Assembly (NCBI GenBank): GCA_024275895.1
Contig: JAJRYE010000106.1
Location: 18,815-82,814 of the forward strand
Source of the DNA: Alphaproteobacteria bacterium
Lineage (GTDB): Bacteria; Pseudomonadota; Alphaproteobacteria; Rhizobiales; BM303
Length of the DNA stretch: 64,000 bases
Direction: 5' to 3'
Shown: in pieces, positions 8,976 through 18,011 of the stretch
Layout: the number at the start of each line of letters is the position of its first letter
Position numbering within the stretch: position 1 is the stretch's first letter
Notes under the pieces: generated by a model
Told to the model about the DNA's origin: nothing
The model's database searches: none
What the model saw: only the letters and a program-made list of their open reading frames with translations
Program-made: the position numbers and the translations under genes

Positions 8976-10031
8976 TCAAGGGAGAAATCGGCTTATTGTT
9001 TGCGCCGTGTAATCAACCATGGGAACGATGCGGGCATAATTGAGACGTGTCGGGCCGATAATCCCCAGAACACCGATAATCTTGTTCTGGGCATCATGAT
9101 AGGGCGCAGCAATAATTGATGAGCCCGAGAGCGAAAACAGATTGCTTTCCGAACCGATAAAAATGCGCACCCCTTCAGCCTGTTCCGCCAGTTCCAGAAG
9201 CTGGATGAGATCATTTTTCTGTTCAAGGTCGTCAAACAGATTGCGGATACGCTCCAGATCACCAGCCGCGTTCAGATCTTCCAGCAGATTGCCGCGGCCG
9301 CGCACAATCAGGGTTTTTTGCGACTCATCGCCGCCGCCCCATTCCGCCAGCCCCGCCTCAATGATCCGCGTGCTGACTTCATCAAGCTCAGCCCGCACAT
9401 TTTTCATATCGCGTACAAGTTTTTCCCGCGCCTCATTGAGCGAGCAACCCCTTATGCGGGTGTTGAGATAATTTGCCGCCTCGGTCAGGGCCGAAGGCGT
9501 AAATCCGGACGGGATCTCAAGAATGCGATTTTCCACCGAGCCGTCATCCGCCACAATCACGGTCAGCGCCTTGCCCGGCCCCAGCGCGACAAATTCGACA
9601 TGGCTGACGGTTTTATTTGCCTTTGAGGCCAGAACCACCCCGGCGCAATGGCTCAGCCCCGAAAGCATTTCCGTCGCCTTGGTGAGCGCCGCCTCAAAAT
9701 CCATCTCCTCGGCCTTCAGGCGCGCTTCAATGGCGGCGCGCTCATCGCCGCCAAGATCGCCGATCTCCAGCAACCCGTCGACAAACAGGCGCAGGCCCTG
9801 ATCCGTCGGCATTCTTCCGGCGCTGGTATGGGGAGCGTGAATGAGCCCGCGCTGTTCCAACTCGGACATGACATTGCGCACCGAAGCGGGCGAGAGTTTC
9901 ACCGGCAGATTGGCGCTCAAATATTTAGAGCTAACCGGATCGCCGGTAAGAAGATAGCTCTCGACAATCTGGCGAAATATTTCCCGTGAGCGTTCCGAAA
10001 GCTCCGCAATAGCCTGAAAATGTTTGCTCAT
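8976..10031 (-). CDS. hrcA: Heat-inducible transcription repressor HrcA
   Basis: Repressor of class I heat-shock genes that binds the CIRCE inverted repeat; its folding depends on GroE. 351 aa. The N-terminal winged-helix region is LSERSREIFRQIVESYLLTG, then SPASVRNVMSELEQRGLI. A GAF-like middle domain follows, with the typical C-terminal IIAAPYHDAQNKIIGVLGIIGPTRLNYAR. It starts a minus-strand set hrcA-grpE-polA-pyrE. I found no CIRCE element in the 68 bp upstream of hrcA, so its targets (usually groESL) are probably elsewhere. Confidence 0.96.
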   Translation of the reverse strand: MSKHFQAIAELSERSREIFRQIVESYLLTGDPVSSKYLSANLPVKLSPASVRNVMSELEQRGLIHAPHTSAGRMPTDQGLRLFVDGLLEIGDLGGDERAAIEARLKAEEMDFEAALTKATEMLSGLSHCAGVVLASKANKTVSHVEFVALGPGKALTVIVADDGSVENRILEIPSGFTPSALTEAANYLNTRIRGCSLNEAREKLVRDMKNVRAELDEVSTRIIEAGLAEWGGGDESQKTLIVRGRGNLLEDLNAAGDLERIRNLFDDLEQKNDLIQLLELAEQAEGVRIFIGSESNLFSLSGSSIIAAPYHDAQNKIIGVLGIIGPTRLNYARIVPMVDYTAQTISRFLP

Positions 10032-10099
10032 AGGCTCAATCTAGTGGCTTTGGGAGCTAAATTGAAGTCTTGTCTTTTGCCCTGCCATATCCCGTGGTT

Positions 10100-10900
10100 T
10101 CAATGGATTTGCCGGATCAGCCTTGTATCGGGAAAGCAGGTTGGTTTCCTTCGCGCCCTGCTCTGCCATTTGCCGATGGCGGTGCGGGTTTTAAATCCTA
10201 CCAGCCCGTCGGCGCCGCCGACATCATAGCCTTTTGCTTCGAGACGTTTTTGCATCTTCTGCACATCGCGGCGCGAAAAACCGCTGAATTTGGCCCAGTT
10301 GCGGATGAAGGGCGTATTTCTTCCCATGCGGTCTGCCAGATGGCCGATGAAAAGAGCATAAAGGTCAGATTCATTATAGGTCTTGAGGGTATAAAAATTC
10401 TGCGTGGCGATAAAGGCCGGACCAAAACGCCCCGCCGGCATGAGCAAAAAGGCCTTGCGGTTTTTCTCCGCCGCCGGAAAACGCCGCCCCTTGACCCGTT
10501 TGACACCGCGCGCCATCCATTCCGAGACCTTCATGCCCTTGTCCGGTCCTTCCAGGGCGCAGGAAACACTGGCCGGAACATCCGCTTCAAACCCCCAGTC
10601 GCGCCCGCGCTGCCAGCCGTTTTTATTGAGATAATTGGCGATCGAGGCCAGGGTATCAGGCACGGAATTCCAGATATCGCGCTTGCCGTCGCCGTCAAAG
10701 TCAACTGCGAAAGCAAGAAATTTGCTGGGCAGGAATTGCGGCTGCCCGAGAGCTCCGGCCCATGAGCTTTTCATTCTGGCCAGGGGAAGGTGGTCATCTT
10801 GCAGGATTTTCAAACCGGCGAGCAATTCCTTCTCGAAATAGGCCTTGCGGCGTCCCATAAAAGCCTGCGTGGCTAAAATGCGGATGGCGTTATGAGGCAA
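10100..10900 (-). pseudogene. Lytic murein transglycosylase, C-terminal fragment
   Basis: Continuation of the upstream frame after a TAA at 10922-10924, resuming S-A-F-G-R-A-R-L-P-H-N-A. It contains conserved MltB-type segments: HNAIRILATQAFMG, SSWAGALGQPQFLPS, AVDFDGDGKRDIWNS and YLNKNGW. A C-terminal peptidoglycan-binding domain (KFSGFSRRDVQKMQKRL, GADGLVGFKTRTAIGKWQ) follows. The fragment lacks both a signal peptide and the catalytic Glu, so alone it should be inactive and cytosolic. The only nearby start is a TTG at 10900. Confidence 0.75.
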
Positions 10901-10921
10901 CCGGGCGCGGCCAAACGCCGA

Positions 10922-11356
10922 TTAGCGGCCCCAGATGGCCACCACTATTCGCGCCGGAACCCCGTAGCGCCGCTCAATGCGTTTCAGATCATCGCGCCAC
11001 CGGGCGAGCCGCTTGCGGCTCATGGCGACGAGCGTGTTGATATTTTTTTCATTGAAATAGCGCTCGGGCGATGAAAATTCGCTCTGGTCATATTTATGCG
11101 GCGCTCTGGCCGGGCTTCCCGGCGGGCGCAGATCGGGAAGCTTCCAGTTCAGGGTGAGGGCCCCCATCGCCCGGTTGAAAACGCGGCGCGATATGCCGTG
11201 TTTCCGCGCCTTTCGCCACAATTCGGTTTTGCTCCAGGACTGAAATTTGCTCTCAACTCCGCCCCGCCCCGACCCCGGCGCGGCAACAGCTGCGCGCGTG
11301 AGAAGCCCGTCTGCCGCAAAGAGGAACATCAGGCCCAAAAACATCAGCAACTTCAT
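10922..11356 (-). pseudogene. Lytic murein transglycosylase (MltB/TIGR02283-like), N-terminal fragment with TAA at the catalytic Glu
   Basis: Periplasmic enzyme family that cleaves the MurNAc-GlcNAc bond of peptidoglycan. From the ATG at 11356 the protein begins with a signal peptide (MKLLMFLGLMFLFAADGLL) and runs to RYGVPARIVVAIWGR, then TAA. In this family the next residue is the catalytic Glu of the IWG-x-E-[ST]-x-FG motif. Here the codon is TAA and the frame goes on with SAFG. One base change (GAA to TAA) would create this. The truncated product has no active site. Longer upstream in-frame starts (to 11593) would add a non-signal leader and are unlikely. Confidence 0.8.
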
Positions 11357-11540
11357 GATATCCAACCCATGTGAAAAGATAACCGTTCCAGACAGTGATA
11401 TGCAGTTTCGCATTGAATCGCCATAAAAGTTACCCCATATTAAGCATAACGCAGTCCCCGGGGCGCAAGCCTCTTGAAAGCGCCCCCTTGTTTCGGGTGG
11501 CCGCCGGGACATGAAAGTGGAGTTTAGGTGAGTAATATAC

Positions 11541-11816
11541 ATGACGCAGGATAATTCGGTTTTGATGAGATCTGCCGCGCATGCCATGAGCATTGGAGAC
11601 TTTGCGCGTCTGGGAAGTGAAAATCTGGCCTATATCACCGAGCTGCCCAAATCCGAGGCCCGCGAGTTTGCCATGACCATGGGGGTTGATATCGGCGATG
11701 CGCGGCTCTATGCGCTGCATTCGGGCGACGGGACGCGCATGGCGATAACGGATGATCGCGGCGAAGCGTTAATGAACGCACTCGAGTCAGGCTTCATCCC
11801 CGTTACACTTCATTAA
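11541..11816 (+). CDS. DUF1150 family protein
   Basis: 91 aa, matches the small alphaproteobacterial DUF1150 family: AMSIGDFARLGSENLAYI, then GVDIGDARLYALHSGDG and the C-terminal MAITDDRGEALMNALESG. Function is unknown; members often sit beside small heat-shock protein genes, which would fit the chaperone neighbourhood here. It is transcribed divergently from the broken transglycosylase. The 263 bp to pyc contain no gene that I can support. Confidence 0.85.
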   Translation: MTQDNSVLMRSAAHAMSIGDFARLGSENLAYITELPKSEAREFAMTMGVDIGDARLYALHSGDGTRMAITDDRGEALMNALESGFIPVTLH

Positions 11817-12079
11817 AATATCCGCAACGCGCCTGTCTTGTGATTATCCCGGTTGATTCGTGGTGAATTCACCGCCGCGGGGAGTGGCCTCTCGCCCGCG
11901 ATGGCGCCGGGTAAAGCCGGTTTGCGGCCGTGGTTCATGCCTGTGCGGGAATGAAAAAGTGTGATACCCCCTGTATAAAAGCAGCTTGCGCAGTGCTGAA
12001 CATGGGCAATCCTTGCACAGCATGACCGGAGTGCCATAATCCGCTTCAATCAAAGCGCCTGATAAAGAGAGTTTGAAGG

Positions 12080-15000
12080 ATGAAGTCGTTTCAAAAAATA
12101 CTAATCGCCAATCGCGGTGAAATTGCCATTCGCATCATGCGGGCGGCCAATGAAATGGGCAAGCGCACCGCGGCGGTTTATGCCGAAGAAGACAAGCTGG
12201 GGCTGCATCGCTTCAAGGCGGATGAAGCTTATCTTATCGGCGAGGGGCTGGGGCCGGTTGCCGCCTATCTCAGTATTGACGAAATCCTCCGGGTGGCGCG
12301 GCAATGCGGCGCGGACGCCATTCACCCCGGCTATGGCCTGCTGTCGGAAAATCCTGCTTTCGCCGAGGCCTGCGAGGCAAACGGAATAACGTTTATCGGC
12401 CCCCCGGCGCAAACCATGCGCAAACTGGGTGACAAGGCCAGCGCCCGGCACATTGCCATCGAGGCGGGGGTCCCGGTTGTTCCGGCGACGGATATCCTGC
12501 CCGATGACATGGATGAAATCCGGCGCATGGCCGATGCGGTCGGCTATCCGTTCATGCTGAAGGCCAGCTGGGGCGGCGGCGGGCGGGGCATGCGCGCCAT
12601 CATTTCGCCGGAAGAACTGGAAGAAAAGGTTCTTGCCGGCCGCCGTGAGGCGGTGGCCGCCTTTGGCAATGGCGAGGGGTTTCTGGAAAAGCTGGTGCAA
12701 AACGCCCGTCATGTCGAGGTGCAAATCCTCGGCGACAAACAGGGCAATGTCTATCATCTGTGGGAACGTGATTGCTCGGTGCAGCGCCGCAACCAGAAGG
12801 TGTTGGAGCGCGCTCCTGCGCCTTATCTCAGTCAGGCGCAGCGCGAGGAGCTTTGTGAGCTCGGCCTGAAAATTTGCCGCCATGTTGGCTATGAATGCGC
12901 CGGTACGGTCGAGTTTTTGATGGATATCGACACCGGCGCCTTTTACTTCATCGAGGTCAATCCGCGTATTCAGGTGGAGCATACCGTCACCGAGGAGGTG
13001 ACCGGGATCGATATCGTCCGGGCGCAGATATTGCTGGCCCAGGGCGCCGGGATTGCCGAGGCGACCGGCAAGGCGTCCCAGAGCGATATTCATCTCAACG
13101 GCCATGCCCTGCAATGCCGCATCACCACGGAGGACCCGCAGAACAGTTTTATTCCCGATTACGGCCGCATCACCGCCTACCGGGCGGCGACGGGCATGGG
13201 GGTTCGCCTTGACGGCGGCACCTCGTATTCCGGCGCGGTGATCACGCGCTATTACGATTCGCTGCTTGAGAAGGTCACGGCATGGGCGCCAACGCCGGAA
13301 ATGGCCATCGCCCGCATGGACCGGGCCCTCAGGGAGTTTCGCATTCGCGGCGTTTCGACCAATATTGCCTTTGTCGAAAACCTGCTCAAACACCCGGTGT
13401 TTCTCGGCAATGAATACACAACAAAATTCATCGATACGACCCCTGAGCTGTTTTCCTTTTCAAAGCGCCGCGACCGGGCAACGCGCGTGCTGACCTATAT
13501 TGCCGATATTACCGTCAACGGCCATCCCGAAACCATGGGGCAGGACCGGCCGCCAGGTCCGCCGCGCCCGGCAAAAGCGCCGCAATTCAGGGCGCAAACC
13601 CCGGCCGCGGGCACCCGTCAATTGCTGGAAGAGAAAGGTCCTCAGGCTGTCGCGGACTGGATGCTGGCCCAGAAGAAGCTTTTGATAACCGACACCACAA
13701 TGCGCGACGCGCATCAATCCTTGCTGGCAACCCGCATGCGTTCGTTTGACATGCTGAATGTGGCGGCAAGCTATGCCCATAATCTGCCGGGGCTGTTCTC
13801 GATGGAATGCTGGGGCGGGGCAACCTTTGATGTCTCCTACCGGTTTTTGCAGGAATGCCCCTGGCAGCGTCTGCGTGATTTGCACGAACGGATGCCCAAT
13901 TTGATGACCCAGATGCTGCTGCGCGCCAGCAACGGGGTCGGCTACTCGAACTATCCCGATAATGTCGTAGTCAAATTTGTCCAGCAGGCGGCGGCAAGCG
14001 GCGTTGATGTCTTCCGCATTTTTGATTCGCTGAACTGGGTGGAGAATATGCGTCTCGCCATGGATGCGGTTCTTGAAAGCGGCAAGCTGTGCGAGGCGGC
14101 AATTTGTTATACCGGTGATATTCTTGACCCGGACCGGGCCAAATATGACCTGAAATATTATGTCACCATGGCGCGCGAATTGCGCAATGCGGGGGCGCAT
14201 GTGCTTGGCCTCAAGGACATGGCCGGTCTGCTCAGACCGGCGGCGGCCCGGGTGCTGATCAGGGCCCTGAAGCAGGAGGTCGGGTTGCCGGTTCACTTTC
14301 ATACCCATGATACATCCGGCATCGCGGCGGCAACCATACTGGCGGCGGCCGAGGCCGGTGTCGACGCGGCAGATGTGGCCATGGACGCCTTTTCGGGCGG
14401 AACCTCGCAGCCCTGCCTCGGCTCGGTGGTCGAGGCCCTGCGCGGCTCTGAACGCGACACCGGGCTTGAGATCGCGGCGATACGTGAAATATCCGATTAC
14501 TGGGAGGCGGTGCGCGCCGGATACAGCGCCTTTGAAAGCGGTCTTGCCGCCCCGGCCTCGGAGGTTTACCTGCATGAAATGCCAGGCGGCCAGTTTACCA
14601 ATCTGAAAGCCCAGGCCCGCAGCATGGGGCTGGAGGAGCGCTGGCATGAAGTGGCGCGCGCCTATGCCGATGTCAACCAGATTTTCGGTGATATCGTCAA
14701 GGTCACGCCCTCTTCGAAAGTTGTCGGCGATATGGCGCTGATGATGGTCTCGCAGGGGCTGAGCCGGGCGCAGGTGGAAGACCCGGATTTTGATATGGCT
14801 TTCCCGGACAGTGTCATCGATATGATGCGCGGCAAGCTGGGCCAGCCGCCGGGCGGTTTCCCGGCCGGCATCGTCAACAAGGTCCTTAAAGGTGAAAAAC
14901 CGCAAACCGGCAGGCCTGGCCAGTCCATGCCGCCGGCGGATATCGGAGCGATCGGGAAAACCCTGGCGCAAAAGCTGGACGTGACGGAGCTTGATGACGA

Positions 15001-15535
15001 GGATTTGTGCGGCTATCTGATGTATCCGAAAGTTTTCCTCGAATATATGGAGCGACACAAACAATTTGGCCCCGTACGGACCCTGCCGACCCATACCTTT
15101 TTCTATGGCATGAATACCGGCGAGGAGATCAGCGTTACAATCGATCCGGGAAAGACGCTGGAAATCCGCTTGCAGGCCATTGGTGAAACCAACGAGGAAG
15201 GCGATATCAAGGTTTTCTTCGAGTTGAACGGCCAGCCGCGCGTCATCCGTATCCCGGACAGAAAGCTCGCCTCGACACTGGTGAAGCGGCCAAAAGCAGA
15301 GCCGGGCAACCTCAATCACATCGGCGCGCCGATGCCCGGCGCCATAGCGGAGGTTGCGGTCAGCGCCGGGGCAAAAGTCAAGGCGGGGGCTTTATTGCTG
15401 ACAATAGAGGCCATGAAGATGGAGACCGGTATCCATGCCGACAAAGATGCTGTTATAAAAGCGGTACATGTTTCGCCCGGCTCCCAGGTCGACGCCAAGG
15501 ACTTGCTGATCGAGCTTGCGGCTTCAGATGACTAG
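12080..15535 (+). CDS. pyc: Pyruvate carboxylase
   Basis: Biotin enzyme that carboxylates pyruvate to oxaloacetate (anaplerosis, gluconeogenesis). 1151 aa, the single-chain form. Biotin carboxylase is at about 1-455 (ILIANRGEIAIRIMRAA, WGGGGRGMR, FIEVNPRIQVEHTVTEE). Carboxyltransferase starts at about 535 (TDTTMRDAHQSLLATRMR, HFHTHDTSG). The biotin-carrier domain at the C-terminus has EAMKMETG. The ATG at 12080 follows a purine-rich GAGAGTTTGAAGG. The gene ends in TAG, which shows that TAG is an ordinary stop in this genome. Confidence 0.97.
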   Translation: MKSFQKILIANRGEIAIRIMRAANEMGKRTAAVYAEEDKLGLHRFKADEAYLIGEGLGPVAAYLSIDEILRVARQCGADAIHPGYGLLSENPAFAEACEANGITFIGPPAQTMRKLGDKASARHIAIEAGVPVVPATDILPDDMDEIRRMADAVGYPFMLKASWGGGGRGMRAIISPEELEEKVLAGRREAVAAFGNGEGFLEKLVQNARHVEVQILGDKQGNVYHLWERDCSVQRRNQKVLERAPAPYLSQAQREELCELGLKICRHVGYECAGTVEFLMDIDTGAFYFIEVNPRIQVEHTVTEEVTGIDIVRAQILLAQGAGIAEATGKASQSDIHLNGHALQCRITTEDPQNSFIPDYGRITAYRAATGMGVRLDGGTSYSGAVITRYYDSLLEKVTAWAPTPEMAIARMDRALREFRIRGVSTNIAFVENLLKHPVFLGNEYTTKFIDTTPELFSFSKRRDRATRVLTYIADITVNGHPETMGQDRPPGPPRPAKAPQFRAQTPAAGTRQLLEEKGPQAVADWMLAQKKLLITDTTMRDAHQSLLATRMRSFDMLNVAASYAHNLPGLFSMECWGGATFDVSYRFLQECPWQRLRDLHERMPNLMTQMLLRASNGVGYSNYPDNVVVKFVQQAAASGVDVFRIFDSLNWVENMRLAMDAVLESGKLCEAAICYTGDILDPDRAKYDLKYYVTMARELRNAGAHVLGLKDMAGLLRPAAARVLIRALKQEVGLPVHFHTHDTSGIAAATILAAAEAGVDAADVAMDAFSGGTSQPCLGSVVEALRGSERDTGLEIAAIREISDYWEAVRAGYSAFESGLAAPASEVYLHEMPGGQFTNLKAQARSMGLEERWHEVARAYADVNQIFGDIVKVTPSSKVVGDMALMMVSQGLSRAQVEDPDFDMAFPDSVIDMMRGKLGQPPGGFPAGIVNKVLKGEKPQTGRPGQSMPPADIGAIGKTLAQKLDVTELDDEDLCGYLMYPKVFLEYMERHKQFGPVRTLPTHTFFYGMNTGEEISVTIDPGKTLEIRLQAIGETNEEGDIKVFFELNGQPRVIRIPDRKLASTLVKRPKAEPGNLNHIGAPMPGAIAEVAVSAGAKVKAGALLLTIEAMKMETGIHADKDAVIKAVHVSPGSQVDAKDLLIELAASDD

Positions 15536-15546
15536 AGTACTTCCGG

Positions 15547-15609
15547 AAAAGCGGGAACCGGTTTTCCGACAAGAAGTGCGGCAATAACAAAGAGTTAGAT
15601 CCAGGTTTT
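15547..15609. repeat. Dispersed palindromic repeat, copy A left part (interrupted by an IS)
   Basis: Begins AAAAGCGGGAACCGGTTTTC and matches the repeat at 63681-63759 at most positions. With the IS and one target duplication removed it joins 16333 onward and forms a near-perfect palindrome around AGATCCAG-GTTTTGATT-c-AATCAAAAC. It closely resembles intergenic repeat families common in Hyphomicrobiales genomes (ACCGGTTTTC hairpin plus TTTGATTcAATCAAA hairpin). The function of these repeats is unknown; they may act as bidirectional transcript ends. Confidence 0.75.
15601..15609. repeat. 9-bp target-site duplication, left
   Basis: CCAGGTTTT here is identical to 16324-16332 on the other side of the IS. 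A 9-bp duplication is what IS903-group elements of the IS5 family generate, so the two ends arose in one insertion event. Confidence 0.9.
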
Positions 15610-16323
15610 GGTTTTGTTGCATGGAATGCCCAAATTTTCAGGATTCCATGATTTTGCGAAGTGTGATTCATCCTGTGGATGGACAAGCACACTCGGAAAC
15701 GATCTGAACCGCCAAAGGCGGCCTGGCGTGTTACCAACTGGCGTGAGTACAATGCAGCTTTTATCAAGCGTGGCTCGCTGACGCTCTGGATTGATGAGGC
15801 CACCAATGAAATCCTCGCCCATGAACCGACAATGAATGATGTTCATGACGGACCGGTTCTACCCCGGCTGCCTGAGCGGATTGACGATCCTATCGATCAG
15901 ACCTCCGCCGACAAGGCCTGTGACAGCTTCTCATGCCATCGCGCTATCCATGATCGAGGCACCAGACCGGTGATCCCGCCACGAAAAGGTGCCTGTATTC
16001 ACCCACCACCCAACGTAAAAGCCCCACCGCCCACGCGCGGCCCGATCGTAAAGCGCATCCACCAGATCGGGCGCAAGCAATGGAAGAAAGAGAGCAATTA
16101 CCACAGACGCTCCCTGGCCAAGACCGCCATGTTCCGGTTCAAGACCATCACCGGACCAAAAATGCGCAGCCGAAAATTTGAAACCCAGAAAACCGAAGCA
16201 GCTATCGGCGTCGCTATCCTCAACCGGTTTACAGCAGTTGGTATGCCCGAAACCGTAAGAATCGACTGAAACAGGCCAGTCAAAGACCCTCAATACCCCG
16301 AATGAATTCCATGCAACAAAGCC
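15610..16323 (+). mobile_element. IS5-family (IS903-group-like) element, internally deleted
   Basis: 714 bp, bounded by imperfect 18-bp terminal inverted repeats: GGTTTTGTTGCATGGAAT at 15610-15627 and the complement of GGCTTTGTTGCATGGAAT at 16306-16323 (one mismatch). The GGCTTTGTTG start is typical of IS903-group ends. Perfect 9-bp duplications flank it. Complete members are near 1.05 kb, so about 0.35 kb is missing from the transposase gene. With both ends intact it could still be moved in trans by a full-length relative. It is inserted in a palindromic repeat downstream of pyc. Confidence 0.9.
15679..16269 (+). pseudogene. Defective IS5-family transposase with in-frame internal deletion
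   Basis: 196 codons. The N-terminus (KAAWRVTNWREYNAAFIKRG, then SLTLWIDEA) and the C-terminus (YHRRSLAKTAMFRFK, AAIGVAILNRF, GMPETVRID) match IS903-type transposases of about 300 aa. The join is at WIDEATNEI, where the early WIDEA seems fused to a later VDEATNEI-type segment through the shared DEA. That removes the region with the first catalytic Asp (DSTGLK in relatives). The usual E of RRS-[IL]-A-E-TAM is K here. The protein should be catalytically dead. Confidence 0.85.
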
Positions 16324-16332
16324 CCAGGTTTT
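16324..16332. repeat. 9-bp target-site duplication, right
   Basis: CCAGGTTTT, identical to 15601-15609. The host repeat resumes directly after it with GATTCAATCAAAACTGGATC, completing the palindrome split by the insertion. Confidence 0.9.
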
Positions 16333-16424
16333 GATTCAATCAAAACTGGATCTAAGATCAGGCCGGGTGATAACGGGGGCATGGTGATCCCAGGCAATAT
16401 TTGATCGTTCCGCCCGTCCGGGAT

Positions 16425-18011
16425 TCATTCCGTGCCGTTATCCTTTTCTGGCTTTATTGCGCCATCCGTGCCAAGTCCGAGATCGTTCAGCAAGGCATCG
16501 ACGATCGGTGCTTGGGCGCGGTAACGCAAGGCGCCGTCGAACATGTTGCCCTGATCCGCCCTGACCTCGCCGGCTGCACGGCCCAGCCCTCCGGTCTGCA
16601 CGATCTTGATGCTGTCGATGCTTTTCAGCGGCTCGGCGCTTTCGCGGATAATCTGCGGCAGATGATCAATCAGATATTTGCGCACTTCGGCCGAGACATG
16701 ATCGGCAGAGAGCAGATTGCGGGCGTCGTTAAGGGCGCGCTCGCCTTCAGCATCGGTCTTGTAGCGGATTTCATCCGCCCTGGCCTTGATATTATCGGCC
16801 TCCGCTTTATCCGTTGCGGCGATTTTTTCTGCTGCGGCGAGCAATTTAAGCGCTACCGCCTCGCGCTCGGCCTCGCGGGCGGCATCAAGGATCGCCACCG
16901 CCTTGCGCCGTTCCGCCGCCTCAATTTCGCGCGCGGTGAGAACATGCTCCTCAGCCGCGACCAGAACCGCCCGGCTCTTTTCGGCCTCGGATTTCAGTTT
17001 CATCTGGGCGAGCGAGCCTTTGGCTATTTCCTGATCGCTGAGTTGTTCGGCCAGTGTCAGGGCCTTGTCTTTCTCGATTTCACGCTCGCGCAGCGCCCGC
17101 TCGCGATCAAGCCGCTCCTCATCCACTTCACGGTCGGAAAGAATTCTGGCAATCTGAACCTTCTTTTGCTTCTCGATATCGGCTTCATCGGCGGCCTGAG
17201 ACTGGGCCGCGCGCTGGCGGGCGATTTCGGCGGTTTGCTCCGCCTTGCGGCTTTCAATCTCAAGTTCCTGTTCAAGGCGGGCAAATTGCCCTTCGCGTTC
17301 CAGCGAGAGATTCAGTTTTTCGGTTTCAAGGTTTTTGTTCCTGATCTGAATCTGCGTGTCCTGCTCGATATCATTGCGCTTTTTCTTGCGCTGTTCGATG
17401 GTTTGTGTAAGGCGGGTCAAGCCTTCGGCGTCAAAGGCATTGGAGGGGTCGAAAAATTCCATGCGGGTCTGGTCAAGCGCGGTCACCGATACCGATTCCA
17501 GAGCCAGCCCGTTGCGCGAGAGATCCTCGCCCAGCGAATCGCGGATTTTCGCAGCATAGGTTTTGCGTTTTTCATGCAACTCCTCCATCGTCATTTCGGC
17601 GGCGACAGAACGAATGGCGTCAACGAATTTGCCCTCGGTTATGTCGCGAACCTTTTCCGGGCGAAGGGTCCGGGAGCCAAGCGTCGCCGCGGCGGTGGAG
17701 ACAGCCTCCTTGACATTGGGAACATGAACATAAAATTCGGCAACCACGTCAACCCGCATCCTGTCCTTGCTGATAACCGCCTGTTCATCCGCCAGACTGA
17801 CCCCCAGCCGCATGGTGTTGAGATTGACCTCGATCATCTCCTGCAATAACGGGATGACGATGGCGCCGCCGCCCAGAACCACTTTTTCACCGCCCAGACC
17901 GGTGCGGACAAAAGCAGTTTCCTTCGAGGCCCGGCGATAAAACCGGAAAAACAGAACAACGATGACAAGAATTGCAATTGCCAGCACCGCGAGGATTGTT
18001 GCGCCAGTCAT
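16425..18011 (-). CDS. Flotillin / SPFH-domain membrane protein (YqiK-like)
   Basis: 528 aa. An N-terminal membrane helix (ILAVLAIAILVIVVLFF, about residues 5-22) is followed by an SPFH/band-7 domain (about 30-240; VLGGGAIVIPLLQEM, DRMRVDVVAEFYVHV, TLEG-like DITEGKFVDAIRSV). A long Glu/Ala/Arg-rich coiled coil typical of flotillins runs from about 245 to 430. Flotillins organise membrane microdomains and oligomeric scaffolds. The gene overlaps the SRPBCC gene upstream by 4 bp (ATGA), so it is the last gene of the importer/Tm-1-like operon. The link to that pathway is inferred from position only. Confidence 0.88.
   Translation of the reverse strand: MTGATILAVLAIAILVIVVLFFRFYRRASKETAFVRTGLGGEKVVLGGGAIVIPLLQEMIEVNLNTMRLGVSLADEQAVISKDRMRVDVVAEFYVHVPNVKEAVSTAAATLGSRTLRPEKVRDITEGKFVDAIRSVAAEMTMEELHEKRKTYAAKIRDSLGEDLSRNGLALESVSVTALDQTRMEFFDPSNAFDAEGLTRLTQTIEQRKKKRNDIEQDTQIQIRNKNLETEKLNLSLEREGQFARLEQELEIESRKAEQTAEIARQRAAQSQAADEADIEKQKKVQIARILSDREVDEERLDRERALREREIEKDKALTLAEQLSDQEIAKGSLAQMKLKSEAEKSRAVLVAAEEHVLTAREIEAAERRKAVAILDAAREAEREAVALKLLAAAEKIAATDKAEADNIKARADEIRYKTDAEGERALNDARNLLSADHVSAEVRKYLIDHLPQIIRESAEPLKSIDSIKIVQTGGLGRAAGEVRADQGNMFDGALRYRAQAPIVDALLNDLGLGTDGAIKPEKDNGTE

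Noticed and set aside
7810-9012. 400-codon plus-strand frame across polA and grpE
   Set aside because: Shadow of two conserved minus-strand genes, no domain or ribosome site.
10032-10099. CIRCE operator upstream of hrcA
   Set aside because: No TTAGCACTC-N9-GAGTGCTAA or close variant in the interval.
13460-15319. 619-codon open frame antisense to pyc
   Set aside because: It mirrors the codon positions of the intact pyruvate carboxylase, has no recognisable domain and is a high-GC shadow frame.
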